Shown here piece by piece: positions 47,335-55,470 of a stretch of DNA of 64,000 nt. The position numbers were made by a program, and so were the translations under genes. The stretch comes from CAVOAK01 sp963664465 (GTDB lineage Bacteria; Pseudomonadota; Alphaproteobacteria; UBA8366; CAVOAK01). The stretch is taken from positions 310,001 to 374,000 of the forward strand of contig CAXXSU010000011.1 in the NCBI GenBank assembly GCA_963664465.2. Reading direction: 5' to 3'. The notes under the pieces were generated by a model. The model was not told the DNA's origin. It saw only the letters and a list, made by a program, of their open reading frames with translations, and searched no databases. Within the stretch, counting starts at the first letter, position 1, and each line of letters starts with the position of its first letter.

Positions 47335-49389
47335 ATGAAAAATCTATGGTCTGATTGCGATGCCAAGGCTTTGATACGGCGTTTGGCAAAGCAAAACGCC
47401 AGCCGTGACTTGTCGCTTCGCGTCTATACGTCGCGGCTTCTCGGTCAGGAACCGCGGCTGGTGTTGCACGGAGGCGGAAACACTTCCGTTAAGACGACTG
47501 CCAAGGATCTGTTCGGCGCTCAACTCGACGTGTTGTGCGTCAAGGGCAGCGGCTGGGATATGGGTGAGATAGAGCCCGCCGGTCTGCCGGCCGTGCGTCT
47601 TGAGCCAATCCTCGAGCTGCGCCAACTCGACGCGCTCAGCGACGAGGACATGGTGAATTTCCAGCGGTTAAATCTTCTCGACGCAAGCTCGCCCAACCCG
47701 TCGGTTGAAACGCTGCTGCACGCGTTTCTGCCGCATAAGTTTGTTGACCACACTCACGCCAACGCCGTTTTGAGTATCACCAACCAGCCTAACGGCTCGG
47801 CCCTCGCACGCGAGGTCTGGGGAGAACGCATGGGTCTAGTCCCCTACATCATGCCCGGCTTCGCGTTAGCGAAAGCGGCGGCGGATACGTTCGACAAGGA
47901 CCCAGCCGTCGAAGGGTTGATCCTGCTCAAGCATGGAATCTTCACGTTCGGGTCCACAGCTCGCGAGGCCTATGAGCGGATGATCGCCGCGGTGACTCTC
48001 GCGGAACGACATCTCGCCCGTGGGCGCAAACGTGTATTTGCCCGCGCGCGCCTGCCGCGCTCGATTGCGCCCGTGGCGGCGGTGGCGCCGGTCGTGCGCG
48101 GTGCCTGTGCCCAGAACGGGGCGGATGGCCGTTACCGCCGTATGATCTTGGAGTTCCGCACGAGCAGGAGGATTCTCAACTACGTCAACGGTAGGACGCT
48201 GGCCCGCTACAGCCAAGTTGGCGTGGTCACGCCCGACCATACGATTCGAACTAAGAATACACCGCTCATCCTTCCTGCTCCGGCTGCGGGGCAGATTGAA
48301 AAATTCGCCACAGCGGTTAATGAGGCTGTGACCGCATTTGTCGAGCGCTACCATGCCTATTTCTCCCGCAATAACGCGCGCGCCGGAAAATCGAAGCAGG
48401 AATTGGACGCGATGCCCCGCGTCATTTTGGTGCCAGGTCTTGGGCTGTTCGGCTTGGGTGTGTCGTCACATGCGGCGGCGGTCGCTGCGGATATCGCCGA
48501 GGCGACGGTGCTTGCCATAACCGACGCTGAAGCGATCGGCCGCTATGCTTGTCTTGGCGAAGCTGATTTGTTCGATATCGAATATTGGTCGCTCGAGCAG
48601 GCCAAGTTGGGAACGGCAAAGGAGGCACCGCTTGCGCGCCACGTGGCGGTCGTCACGGGTGGTGGTAGTGGCATCGGTGCGGCCACCGCGGCCGCGTTTG
48701 CAGCACAGGGTGCAGAAGTCGCCATACTCGATAGGAATGCCAAAGCGGCTGACGCGGCAGCGACTAAGATTGGTAAAACCGCGCTCGCTCTCGAATGCGA
48801 CGTGACCGACAAGAAATCGCTGCGAACCGCATTTGCAGCAATCTGTGAATCGTTTGGCGGCGTCGACGTCGTGGTATCAAACGCTGGCGCTGCCTGGCAG
48901 GGCCGGGTCGGCGATGTTGATGATGCGGTTCTGCGGCGGTCCTTCGAGCTCAACTTTTTCGCACACCAAGAGGTTGCGCAGACCGCCGTCGCAATAATGA
49001 AGTCGCAAGGGACTGGCGGCGTACTCTTGTTCAATACGTCGAAGCAGGCGGTCAATCCTGGACAGGATTTCGGACCCTATGGACTGCCCAAGACCGCAAC
49101 CCTCGCGCTCATGCGCCAGTACGCGCTGGATCATGGGGCAGACGGAATCCGCGCGAACGCGGTAAATGCCGACCGGATCCGGACGGGCTTGTTAACAGAC
49201 GAGATGATAGCGGCCCGTGCAGCGGCACGGGGCGTCGGCAGGCGTAAGTATATGTCGGGAAATCTCCTCGGCCGGGAAGTTACAGCGGAGGATGTCGCCC
49301 AGGCGTTTGTTCATCTTGCACTCGCGCGCAATACAACGGCGGCGGTGGTTACCGTCGACGGCGGCAATATTGCCGCGGCGCTGCGTTGA
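47335..49389 (+). CDS. bifunctional class II aldolase / short-chain dehydrogenase
   Basis: 684 residues. Residues about 1-430 form a class II (zinc) aldolase: VLHGGGNTSVKT, HTHANAVLS and LKHGIFTFG carry the zinc and phosphate ligands. Residues about 435-684 form an SDR domain with VAVVTGGGSGIGAATA, NAGAAWQG and YGLPK as active site. Similar proteins are annotated as rhamnulose-1-phosphate aldolase/alcohol dehydrogenase. Next to mtnA, the aldolase part could split methylthioribulose-1-phosphate or 5-deoxyribulose-1-phosphate to DHAP and an aldehyde, and the dehydrogenase part would oxidise or reduce the aldehyde. This substrate is inferred. Confidence 0.9.
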   Translation: MKNLWSDCDAKALIRRLAKQNASRDLSLRVYTSRLLGQEPRLVLHGGGNTSVKTTAKDLFGAQLDVLCVKGSGWDMGEIEPAGLPAVRLEPILELRQLDALSDEDMVNFQRLNLLDASSPNPSVETLLHAFLPHKFVDHTHANAVLSITNQPNGSALAREVWGERMGLVPYIMPGFALAKAAADTFDKDPAVEGLILLKHGIFTFGSTAREAYERMIAAVTLAERHLARGRKRVFARARLPRSIAPVAAVAPVVRGACAQNGADGRYRRMILEFRTSRRILNYVNGRTLARYSQVGVVTPDHTIRTKNTPLILPAPAAGQIEKFATAVNEAVTAFVERYHAYFSRNNARAGKSKQELDAMPRVILVPGLGLFGLGVSSHAAAVAADIAEATVLAITDAEAIGRYACLGEADLFDIEYWSLEQAKLGTAKEAPLARHVAVVTGGGSGIGAATAAAFAAQGAEVAILDRNAKAADAAATKIGKTALALECDVTDKKSLRTAFAAICESFGGVDVVVSNAGAAWQGRVGDVDDAVLRRSFELNFFAHQEVAQTAVAIMKSQGTGGVLLFNTSKQAVNPGQDFGPYGLPKTATLALMRQYALDHGADGIRANAVNADRIRTGLLTDEMIAARAAARGVGRRKYMSGNLLGREVTAEDVAQAFVHLALARNTTAAVVTVDGGNIAAALR

Positions 49390-49471
49390 GATATATTTTT
49401 GGTAATCTATTTTGGCAACGATGAGTGGCTTGCCTTAGCGCCCATACAATTTTGCGATTGGAGGAATTAGC

Positions 49472-50029
49472 ATGACAGGAATGAAATTTCTCCGGGCGCT
49501 GTTGCTGGCATCACCGCTAGCCTTTTTTCTATCTCAGCCGGCGCGGGCGGCCGACCTTGAAAATACGCTGTATATGGACCTGAAGGATGGTCGAGTTGTC
49601 ATCGAACTGCTGCCTGAAGTCGCGCCCAATCATGTCGCCCGGATTAAGGAGCTGACGCGGACTGGATTTTACGATGGTGTGGTGTTCCATCGCGTGATTG
49701 CCGGTTTCATGGCTCAGACGGGCGATCCGACCGGAACCGGCAGAGGAGGGTCGGGGCAAAGGCTAAAGGCCGAGTTCAATTCTACGCCGCACCTGCGTGG
49801 CACGGTATCCATGGCCAGGTCGCGCAGTTCGGACAGCGCGGACAGCCAATTTTTCATCGTACTCGAGCGTGCGGCGCATCTTGACGGCCAGTATACGGTG
49901 TGGGGCCGGGTGATTGACGGTATGCAGTTCGTCGATGGCATAAGAAAGGGGTCAGAAGGCGACAACGGAGCCGTTGACGACCCGGATCAGATCATCAAAC
50001 TCCAAGTTGCGGCGGACGCCGCTGAATAG
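49472..50029 (+). CDS. peptidyl-prolyl isomerase (cyclophilin), exported
   Basis: 185 residues. A signal peptide (FLRALLLASPLAFFLSQPARA) is followed by a complete cyclophilin domain: GFYDGVVFHRVIAGFMAQTGDPTGTGRGG, SMARSRSSDSADSQFFI, and LDGQYTVWGRVIDGM. ATG 49472 has GGAGG at good distance. It assists periplasmic protein folding. Confidence 0.93.
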   Translation: MTGMKFLRALLLASPLAFFLSQPARAADLENTLYMDLKDGRVVIELLPEVAPNHVARIKELTRTGFYDGVVFHRVIAGFMAQTGDPTGTGRGGSGQRLKAEFNSTPHLRGTVSMARSRSSDSADSQFFIVLERAAHLDGQYTVWGRVIDGMQFVDGIRKGSEGDNGAVDDPDQIIKLQVAADAAE

Positions 50030-50037
50030 GGTAAAAC

Positions 50038-50058
50038 TCCCACATTTCTGGGATTTTT
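50038..50058 (+). terminator. weak rho-independent terminator after the cyclophilin gene
   Basis: TCCCA and TGGGA form a 5-bp stem over a CATTTC loop and are followed by five T. Placed nine bases after the stop codon. Confidence 0.4.
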
Positions 50059-50111
50059 CGCACGAATTACATCAAAATGTGGATTTTTGTCGTGGGTAGT
50101 GCTATGTAAAG

Positions 50112-50145
50112 GTCGTTAAGGCCCAGAACGGGCCTCGCTAACGAC
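50112..50145 (+). promoter_or_regulatory. strong hairpin in the leader of the first YjfB-like gene
   Basis: GTCGTTA (50112-50118) pairs with TAACGAC (50139-50145), and inside AGGCCC pairs with GGGCCT around AGAAC. It lies 15 bases ahead of the start codon, so it is part of the 5' leader and may act on translation or mRNA stability. Confidence 0.5.
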
Positions 50146-50160
50146 AGAAGGTCAGAAGCG

Positions 50161-50343
50161 ATGGATAACGAAACTGTCAGTGCCTTGTCTGCTGTATCGC
50201 AGGCGAGTTCTGTTGCTATTAAACTGCGATTGCAGCAGCAAGTAGCGGTAACTTCCATGACACGTGAAGCGGTTCAGGAGCCGGTGGAAACCAATTCCAC
50301 CGGGCAGTCTTCCTATGACCGCGTTTTGGACGTTTCCGCATAA
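50161..50343 (+). CDS. small YjfB-like (putative motility) protein 1
   Basis: 60 residues: MDNETVSALSAVSQASSVAIKLRLQQQVAVTSMTRE is quoted here only by its pattern of an N-terminal acidic start, a Ser/Ala helix and a Gln-rich turn, which resembles the YjfB putative-motility family. It has AGAAGG as ribosome-binding site. A second related gene follows 190 bp downstream. No flagellar gene is in the window, so the role stays open. Confidence 0.6.
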   Translation: MDNETVSALSAVSQASSVAIKLRLQQQVAVTSMTREAVQEPVETNSTGQSSYDRVLDVSA

Positions 50344-50412
50344 CGGTTGGCCACCGCCGGGGCATGGTGGACTATCGCAGTTGCATATATCCGCTGCGTC
50401 CCGGTGGTGACT

Positions 50413-50443
50413 TTTTGGTATATGTTTATGATTTGTACCAAAA
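50413..50443. repeat. perfect 8-bp inverted repeat between the YjfB-like genes
   Basis: TTTTGGTA (50413-50420) and TACCAAAA (50436-50443) with a 15-base spacer, about 90 bp ahead of the second small gene. It could be an operator or a terminator for the first gene. Confidence 0.45.
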
Positions 50444-50534
50444 CTACCCGGAATTTCGCCGGAACTTCGATTGAATTGGGCGATCCAAATGCCCATCTGG
50501 TTTGAAAGGCGAAATCATATGAAGGATGGACTTT

Positions 50535-50726
50535 ATGGCATCTGAGGTCAGTTCCGCGGGTCTTCAGGCGGCTCTTGGAAGCCGTCAGCAGTCGAGTCTG
50601 CTTGCGCTGAAAACCCAAGCGGAGTCCGATGCATCGATCGTCCGCCTCGTCGAGGAAGCACGCGAACAACAGCAGGCCATATCTCCGGCAAATGGCCGGG
50701 GGAGCCTCATCGACGTTTTCGTCTAA
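50535..50726 (+). CDS. small YjfB-like (putative motility) protein 2
   Basis: 63 residues from ATG 50535, with GAAGGA nine bases upstream; ATG 50526 is directly behind that site and therefore less likely. The sequence ASEVSSAGLQAALGSRQQSSLLALK and a later REQQQAIS follow the same helical, Gln-rich plan as the first small gene. It ends 47 bp before the convergent livF-type gene. Confidence 0.55.
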   Translation: MASEVSSAGLQAALGSRQQSSLLALKTQAESDASIVRLVEEAREQQQAISPANGRGSLIDVFV

Positions 50727-50772
50727 GGAATTCTGGGCGGTAAATCTCCGTCTTTCATACCAAGATAACGCA

Positions 50773-51441
50773 TCAACTTGCTGGCAGTCCTTCAGCAGCG
50801 ATGAAACCATGCTGAAGGGTGTAAATGCGGTCGCAGTGCGTACGTACGAATGCGACATTCTGCTCGCACAGCAAGACGCCGGTGCCACGCGTGGCGATTT
50901 CCCGGAGCTTATCCATAACTTGTACTGCCGCACGTGGCGCGAGGCCCAATGACGGTTCATCGGCCAGGAGCAATTGCGGCCGGCCCATCAGGGCACGGGC
51001 TAACGCCAACATCTGTTGTTCGCCGCCGGAGAGTTGCCAGCCGATAGACCGTCGCCGCTCGGCGAGTTGTGGGAAGAGCTCGTACATTTCATCCGCAAGT
51101 CGACGCCTTTGGACCGCAGGCGCGCGGCTCGCAACTTCTAAATTCTCATCGACCGTCATTCCGGCAAAAATTCGGCGCCCCTCCGGGACGTAGCCAATTC
51201 CCAGTCGAGCCCGTCGAGCGGTCGACAATCGATCGATTGTCGCATTTGCGAAGGCGATGCTGCCGCGGTCCGTCTCTACAAGGCCCATGACCGCGTTCAC
51301 CAGCGTTGTCTTGCCTGCCCCATTCGGTCCGAAGACGCCAACGATCTCATGCCGGGTGACAGATAGCGAAACAGCGTTAAGCGCCACCGTAGCGGCGTAG
51401 TGCACGCCGACTTGTGTCATCGAAAGGAGTTGATCAGTCAT
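50773..51441 (-). CDS. ABC transporter ATP-binding protein, LivF type
   Basis: 222 residues from ATG 51441, which overlaps the stop of the upstream gene by eight bases. Walker A GPNGAGKTT, signature LSGGEQQMLALARAL, Walker B LLLADEPSLGLAP, all typical of LivF. It is the last gene of an operon headed by a TPP riboswitch, so it most probably energises uptake of thiamine or a precursor. Confidence 0.9.
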   Translation of the reverse strand: MTDQLLSMTQVGVHYAATVALNAVSLSVTRHEIVGVFGPNGAGKTTLVNAVMGLVETDRGSIAFANATIDRLSTARRARLGIGYVPEGRRIFAGMTVDENLEVASRAPAVQRRRLADEMYELFPQLAERRRSIGWQLSGGEQQMLALARALMGRPQLLLADEPSLGLAPRAAVQVMDKLREIATRGTGVLLCEQNVAFVRTHCDRIYTLQHGFIAAEGLPAS

Positions 51442-53185
51442 TGAGCTCACGCGCGCCTTTGGGTGACGAGGGGCCACCCAAGAATACTGATTTCACTGCC
51501 GGGTGATGCTGAACCTCCTCGAGCGTGCCGGCAGCAACGATCGTGCCGTGGTCCAAGCAGACCATGCGGTGGGCGAATTCCGACAAGAAGGCGAAGTCAT
51601 GGTCAACAACGACGAGCGTGAGGCCTTGTTGCGCAATCCGCTCGATTGTTTCGGCGAGGGCTTGACGTTCACCTTCATTCAGTCCGGTGGCTGGCTCATC
51701 GAGCAAAAGGAGGCTCGGCCTGGCTGCCAACGCCCGCGCGATCTCGACGCGTCTACGAACGCCTTGGGGAAGGTTTCTCGCTGGAATCATTGCGGCGTCT
51801 GTCGCATCGAGCTCGTTTAACAAGCCCATCGCCTGTTGCCGCGCAACCCCGACGCGCGGACCTTTGCCGCCTTCCCACCTGCCGACCGCTACATTATCGA
51901 GCGCGGTAAGGTCCTCCAGCAGCCGGGTTTTCTGGAACGTGCGGGTGATGCCGGCGCGCGCCGACGCATCCGTCGTCACCCCGTCTATTGGTCTGCCCGC
52001 CCAACGAATTTCGCCTTCGTCCGCCGCCTCGAGGCCCGTCACGATGTTGATCAATGTCGTCTTGCCACATCCGTTGGGTCCGAATACTCCGAGAATTTCA
52101 CCGGGCTGCACCTCCAGATCGATTCCGTCGAGGGCTCGAACTCCACCAAAGCGCTTCTTCAGGCCACGGATCTCCAATCCGCTCACCGGTTTTGCGGCCA
52201 ATCGGATGGGGCTTGGTTGCGGCGGCGGCGGCGCGCGCTCCGGTAGAAGGCGTTCGCGTAGCCGCTCGGCAGTACCGACGAGGCCCCAAGGTGCTGCAAC
52301 GACCATCAACAGCAACAAAATACCGTAGGCGAGCAGATAGTAGTGCTCGAGAAACCGGAACCACTCGGCGAGATGTGTCAACAGCAGTGCGCCGACGAAA
52401 GCGCCCGCGATATGGGTTCGCCCGCCGACGACGGTCATCGCCAAGATGGCGACCATGATGTGGAATTCCAATGCGTCCGGTGAAATGACGCGGTTGGTGT
52501 GAACATGCAATGCGCCTGCGGCGCCCGCTAGCAACGCGCTGATAAGAAACGCCTTAAAGCGCAATCGGCGGATGTCGATGCCGACCGCCATTGCCGCTAG
52601 CGGATCGCTGCGCATCAGGGCAAAGGCATGTCCGGTGATGCCGCGAATTGCCAGCCACGCAATCGTCGCAGCGAGGATTGCCAGTCCCCAGACAAACATG
52701 AGGAGCGGCCATCCGCGGGGAACATCAATCGCGAACACACTGATGCCAGGGACGCCGGGAATACCGTTCGCGCCACCCGTGACGCTCTGCCAATTGATGG
52801 CAATCAGCAATACGACCTGGCCAATCCCTAAAGTCGCGAGCGCAAAATAGTGAGAGTCAAGCCGCAGCACGGGCGCTGCCACCAGGATCGCCAATAGGAC
52901 GGGAAAGGCCAGCGAAAGCGCGAAGGTCGCCTCGAAGCCCCATCCGAGCTGGCTGCCGATGATGCCAGTCGTGTAAGCGCCGATCCCAAAGAACGTGCCT
53001 TGCGCGAGCGAAAGTGCACCTGCGTAGCCGAAGATGAACTGGTAGCCCAGCACCGCGATAGCGAAGACGCCGGCTGTGGTTAGGAGACGGAGACTATAGG
53101 AGTCGCTTGAGACCAAAGACCAAAGAATCAACACAGCGGCCGCTGCCGACAATGGCAAGTTTACGCCGCGCAACAGCCAGGCCAT
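51434..53185 (-). CDS. fused ABC permease / ATP-binding protein, LivM-LivG type
   Basis: 583 residues from ATG 53185 (overlapping the livH-type stop as TGATG). Residues 1-310 are a LivM-like permease with about eight helices (LGYQFIFGYAGALSLAQGTFFGIGA). Residues 335-583 are a LivG-like ATPase with Walker A FGPNGCGKTT near residue 370 and Walker B LLLLDEPATGLN. Such fusions occur in several alphaproteobacterial Liv-type systems. With the separate LivH, LivF and LivK-type proteins the transporter is complete. Confidence 0.9.
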   Translation of the reverse strand: MAWLLRGVNLPLSAAAAVLILWSLVSSDSYSLRLLTTAGVFAIAVLGYQFIFGYAGALSLAQGTFFGIGAYTTGIIGSQLGWGFEATFALSLAFPVLLAILVAAPVLRLDSHYFALATLGIGQVVLLIAINWQSVTGGANGIPGVPGISVFAIDVPRGWPLLMFVWGLAILAATIAWLAIRGITGHAFALMRSDPLAAMAVGIDIRRLRFKAFLISALLAGAAGALHVHTNRVISPDALEFHIMVAILAMTVVGGRTHIAGAFVGALLLTHLAEWFRFLEHYYLLAYGILLLLMVVAAPWGLVGTAERLRERLLPERAPPPPQPSPIRLAAKPVSGLEIRGLKKRFGGVRALDGIDLEVQPGEILGVFGPNGCGKTTLINIVTGLEAADEGEIRWAGRPIDGVTTDASARAGITRTFQKTRLLEDLTALDNVAVGRWEGGKGPRVGVARQQAMGLLNELDATDAAMIPARNLPQGVRRRVEIARALAARPSLLLLDEPATGLNEGERQALAETIERIAQQGLTLVVVDHDFAFLSEFAHRMVCLDHGTIVAAGTLEEVQHHPAVKSVFLGGPSSPKGARELND

Positions 53186-54057
53186 CACGCGCGCCGACCT
53201 TCGACTTCGCCAAATATTCCGCTCGGTCGAACGAAAAGAATAGTCAGAACCGCGGCGTAGAGTAGTCCCGTGGCAACCGTGTAATCGATCCAGGCAGATA
53301 CCAGCGTTTCGAACAGCGCTATTAGCATCGCGCCCGCGAGCGCGCCGCCAATCCTTCCCCAACCGCCGATGACAACAGCGATATACGCTTTAATTATGAA
53401 GTTTGTGCCGTCGGTTGGCGTGACGAAGAACTGGTTTGCAAGCAGCAAACCGGCGACGCCAGCCAACGCAGCCGCCGCCGCGAAGGTGAGGGCCACCATG
53501 CGTGCGACAGGGATGCCAAGCGCAGCTGCCATGTCGCGGTCTTGCGCGGTCGCACGCATGGCCCGGCCAACCTGCGTGTGGTTGGTCAGGTATAGTTGGC
53601 CCGCAATTAGGAGTGCAGCGACGCAAATGATGGCTAGCGATTGCCGGCTTATGGCAAGGCCGAGGATTTCAAAATTGGCGCCGGGTAGAAGTGCTGGCGC
53701 GGTGCGTGGTTCCGGACCGAACACGCCATTGAGGCCGTTCTGCAAAATGATGCCAACGGCGATCGTGGTTATGAATACGGAAACCGGCGGCCGGGATCTA
53801 ATTGGCCAGTAGGCGAGGGCCGAGACACACAAGCCGACCCCGGCCATTGCAGCCATGACGAATGGTAGCAGCACGAACCCTGGTACAGGGAGCTGCGATG
53901 CAAGCGCCGCTCCGATGAAGCCGCCGGTAACGACCAAGTCGCCCTGTGCAAAGTTTACGGCGCGTGTCGCGTTGAGTATGAGGACGAATCCCAACGCGAC
54001 CAGCGCGTACGCGGCGCCCAGCGCCAAACCGTTCAGCGCGAGCTGGATGAACAGCAT
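53185..54057 (-). CDS. ABC transporter permease, LivH type
   Basis: 290 residues with about eight helices. LNGLALGAAYALVALGFVLILNATRAVNFAQGD is the canonical LivH start, and RAMRATAQDRDMAAALGIPVARM is the cytoplasmic loop that contacts the ATPases. It sits between the binding-protein gene and the fused LivM-LivG gene. Confidence 0.93.
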   Translation of the reverse strand: MLFIQLALNGLALGAAYALVALGFVLILNATRAVNFAQGDLVVTGGFIGAALASQLPVPGFVLLPFVMAAMAGVGLCVSALAYWPIRSRPPVSVFITTIAVGIILQNGLNGVFGPEPRTAPALLPGANFEILGLAISRQSLAIICVAALLIAGQLYLTNHTQVGRAMRATAQDRDMAAALGIPVARMVALTFAAAAALAGVAGLLLANQFFVTPTDGTNFIIKAYIAVVIGGWGRIGGALAGAMLIALFETLVSAWIDYTVATGLLYAAVLTILFVRPSGIFGEVEGRRA

Positions 54058-54068
54058 GACCGCGGTCG

Positions 54069-55193
54069 CTAATTCTGCGGATCGGCTGCGCGGTAATGCT
54101 TGACGATGTCGGGCAGGCGATCGCTGCCGTCATAACAAATGATGACCGCATCGTGCGCCATGTTGCCCTTTCCGTCGGAGTAATACTCCATTGCCAAACC
54201 TCGATGCCGCGTCTGCGAGAGATACTGCCTGATAGCTTCAGGCGTTGTGGCACCGCTCGCCGCCGCCGCTAGTACCATTGTGGTAGCGTCGTATTGTCCG
54301 AGCGCAAAGGCATCTGGGTCACTGCCAAATCGCTTGCGGTAGTCTATGGCGAACTGTTCAATCTCCGCATTGCCTCCGGAAATCGGCGATGAGCCGGTTT
54401 CGGCGCAAACGCCTTCAAGTTCGCTAGGCTCCAGCAGCGCCGCTGTCGAAGGCTGGTGCATGGCCGAGCCCGCAACGATGGGAATATCTATACCCGCGGC
54501 CCGCGCCTGCCTGACGAATAGAGCGGTCGGGCCTGAATGAAGGTGCAGCAGCAGCACATCGGGCATCGCACGGCGCGCCTTGCTAATCAGTGGAAGCATA
54601 TCCTTGACGGAGGTATCGATGCCTTCTTCATAGACGGTCTCGACACCAAGCTTGCGCAAACTCTCGGCCAAATGCCGGCGGCCGCTCTGCCCATAGGCCG
54701 TCGTTTGATAGATGATCGCCGGCCTTCGTTTTCCGAGTTCTTCGACCGCATAGCGCGCGTGCGCGACCTTAGTAATTGCGTCACCAGGGAAGAACCGGAA
54801 GACCCATGGATTTCCCATTTCGGTGATGCGGGCGGTTCCCGACATCGTTACCAGTGGCACTTTGTACTCCATTGCCAGCGGCAGCATCGCCAGCATCTGC
54901 GTGCCGAGCATCGAAGCGACGACCGCACTGATATTTCCTCTGCTCACGGCACGCTCAAGCGCATTGACAGCAATTTCGGGGGCGGTGGATGTATCGGCAA
55001 CTTCGTATGTTACGGTGACGTTATTCGGCGGGTTTTCAAGGGCGAGAAGCGCGCCGTTGCGCTGGCTCGTCCCTTCCAGCGACAGAAATCCCGTGACCGG
55101 AACGAGAACCGGAATATTAACCTCAAAGGCTCCGAGCGGCGCCGAGGCCAACAGCACGGCCGCCGGGATAAACCACAGCGCAACACGCCTCAT
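54069..55193 (-). CDS. ABC transporter substrate-binding protein, LivK/Leu-Ile-Val type
   Basis: 374 residues from ATG 55193. A signal peptide (RRVALWFIPAAVLLASAPLGAFE) precedes a type I periplasmic binding protein (VPVTGFLSLEGTSQRNGALLALE, NISAVVASMLGTQMLAMLPLAMEYKVPLVTMSGT, RKRFGSDPDAFALGQYDATTMVL). GGAGAG lies five bases before the start. A TPP riboswitch covers the leader, so the ligand is probably thiamine, HMP, thiazole or a breakdown product rather than a branched-chain amino acid. Confidence 0.9.
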   Translation of the reverse strand: MRRVALWFIPAAVLLASAPLGAFEVNIPVLVPVTGFLSLEGTSQRNGALLALENPPNNVTVTYEVADTSTAPEIAVNALERAVSRGNISAVVASMLGTQMLAMLPLAMEYKVPLVTMSGTARITEMGNPWVFRFFPGDAITKVAHARYAVEELGKRRPAIIYQTTAYGQSGRRHLAESLRKLGVETVYEEGIDTSVKDMLPLISKARRAMPDVLLLHLHSGPTALFVRQARAAGIDIPIVAGSAMHQPSTAALLEPSELEGVCAETGSSPISGGNAEIEQFAIDYRKRFGSDPDAFALGQYDATTMVLAAAASGATTPEAIRQYLSQTRHRGLAMEYYSDGKGNMAHDAVIICYDGSDRLPDIVKHYRAADPQN

Positions 55194-55198
55194 ATCAA

Positions 55199-55218
55199 CT
55201 CTCCATTTGCAGGGGAGC
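55199..55218 (-). promoter_or_regulatory. ribosome-binding site and predicted sequestering arm of the TPP switch
   Basis: In minus-strand sense GCTCCCCTGC (55218-55209) can pair either with GCAGGGAGC at the 3' end of the aptamer (55277-55269) or, through CTCC, with the Shine-Dalgarno GGAG (55204-55201). The two pairings exclude each other, which fits ligand-dependent hiding of the ribosome-binding site. Confidence 0.55.
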
Positions 55219-55264
55219 GCCCACACCGGGTGGTGGAATTACGGCCGGAATATAAGCCCGCTGC

Positions 55265-55360
55265 ATTTGCTCCCTGCGCTAGCATGATCCAGATCAGGTT
55301 CGATGGGTTTGCTCTCAGCCCGGTTACGCCTGACGGCGTCACCGAACACCCCAGCGACAC
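55265..55360 (-). promoter_or_regulatory. TPP riboswitch (THI element)
   Basis: In minus-strand sense the order of conserved blocks is complete: GGGGTG, a variable hairpin (ACGCCGTCAGGCGT), GGGCTGAGAG, ACCC, then GAACCTGATCTGGATCATG, and CTAGCGCAGGGAG. These are the pyrimidine- and pyrophosphate-sensing helices of the thiamine pyrophosphate aptamer. It ends about 70 bases before the start of the LivK-type gene and no other gene lies between, so it should control the whole transporter operon. Confidence 0.95.
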
Positions 55361-55470
55361 AGCACAGCGCAAGGATGTTCGCCGCGCCTGCTGGTGTCAA
55401 TAGAGGTTGTGTTGCGCCTCGTGAGCGTTCGGGGTATTGAGGCCGGGCCGTCAACCGAAGCAACGAATCC

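Noticed and set aside
50344..50534. Sigma-54 promoter ahead of the second YjfB-like gene
   Set aside because: TGG and TTGCA elements are present but two bases too far apart.
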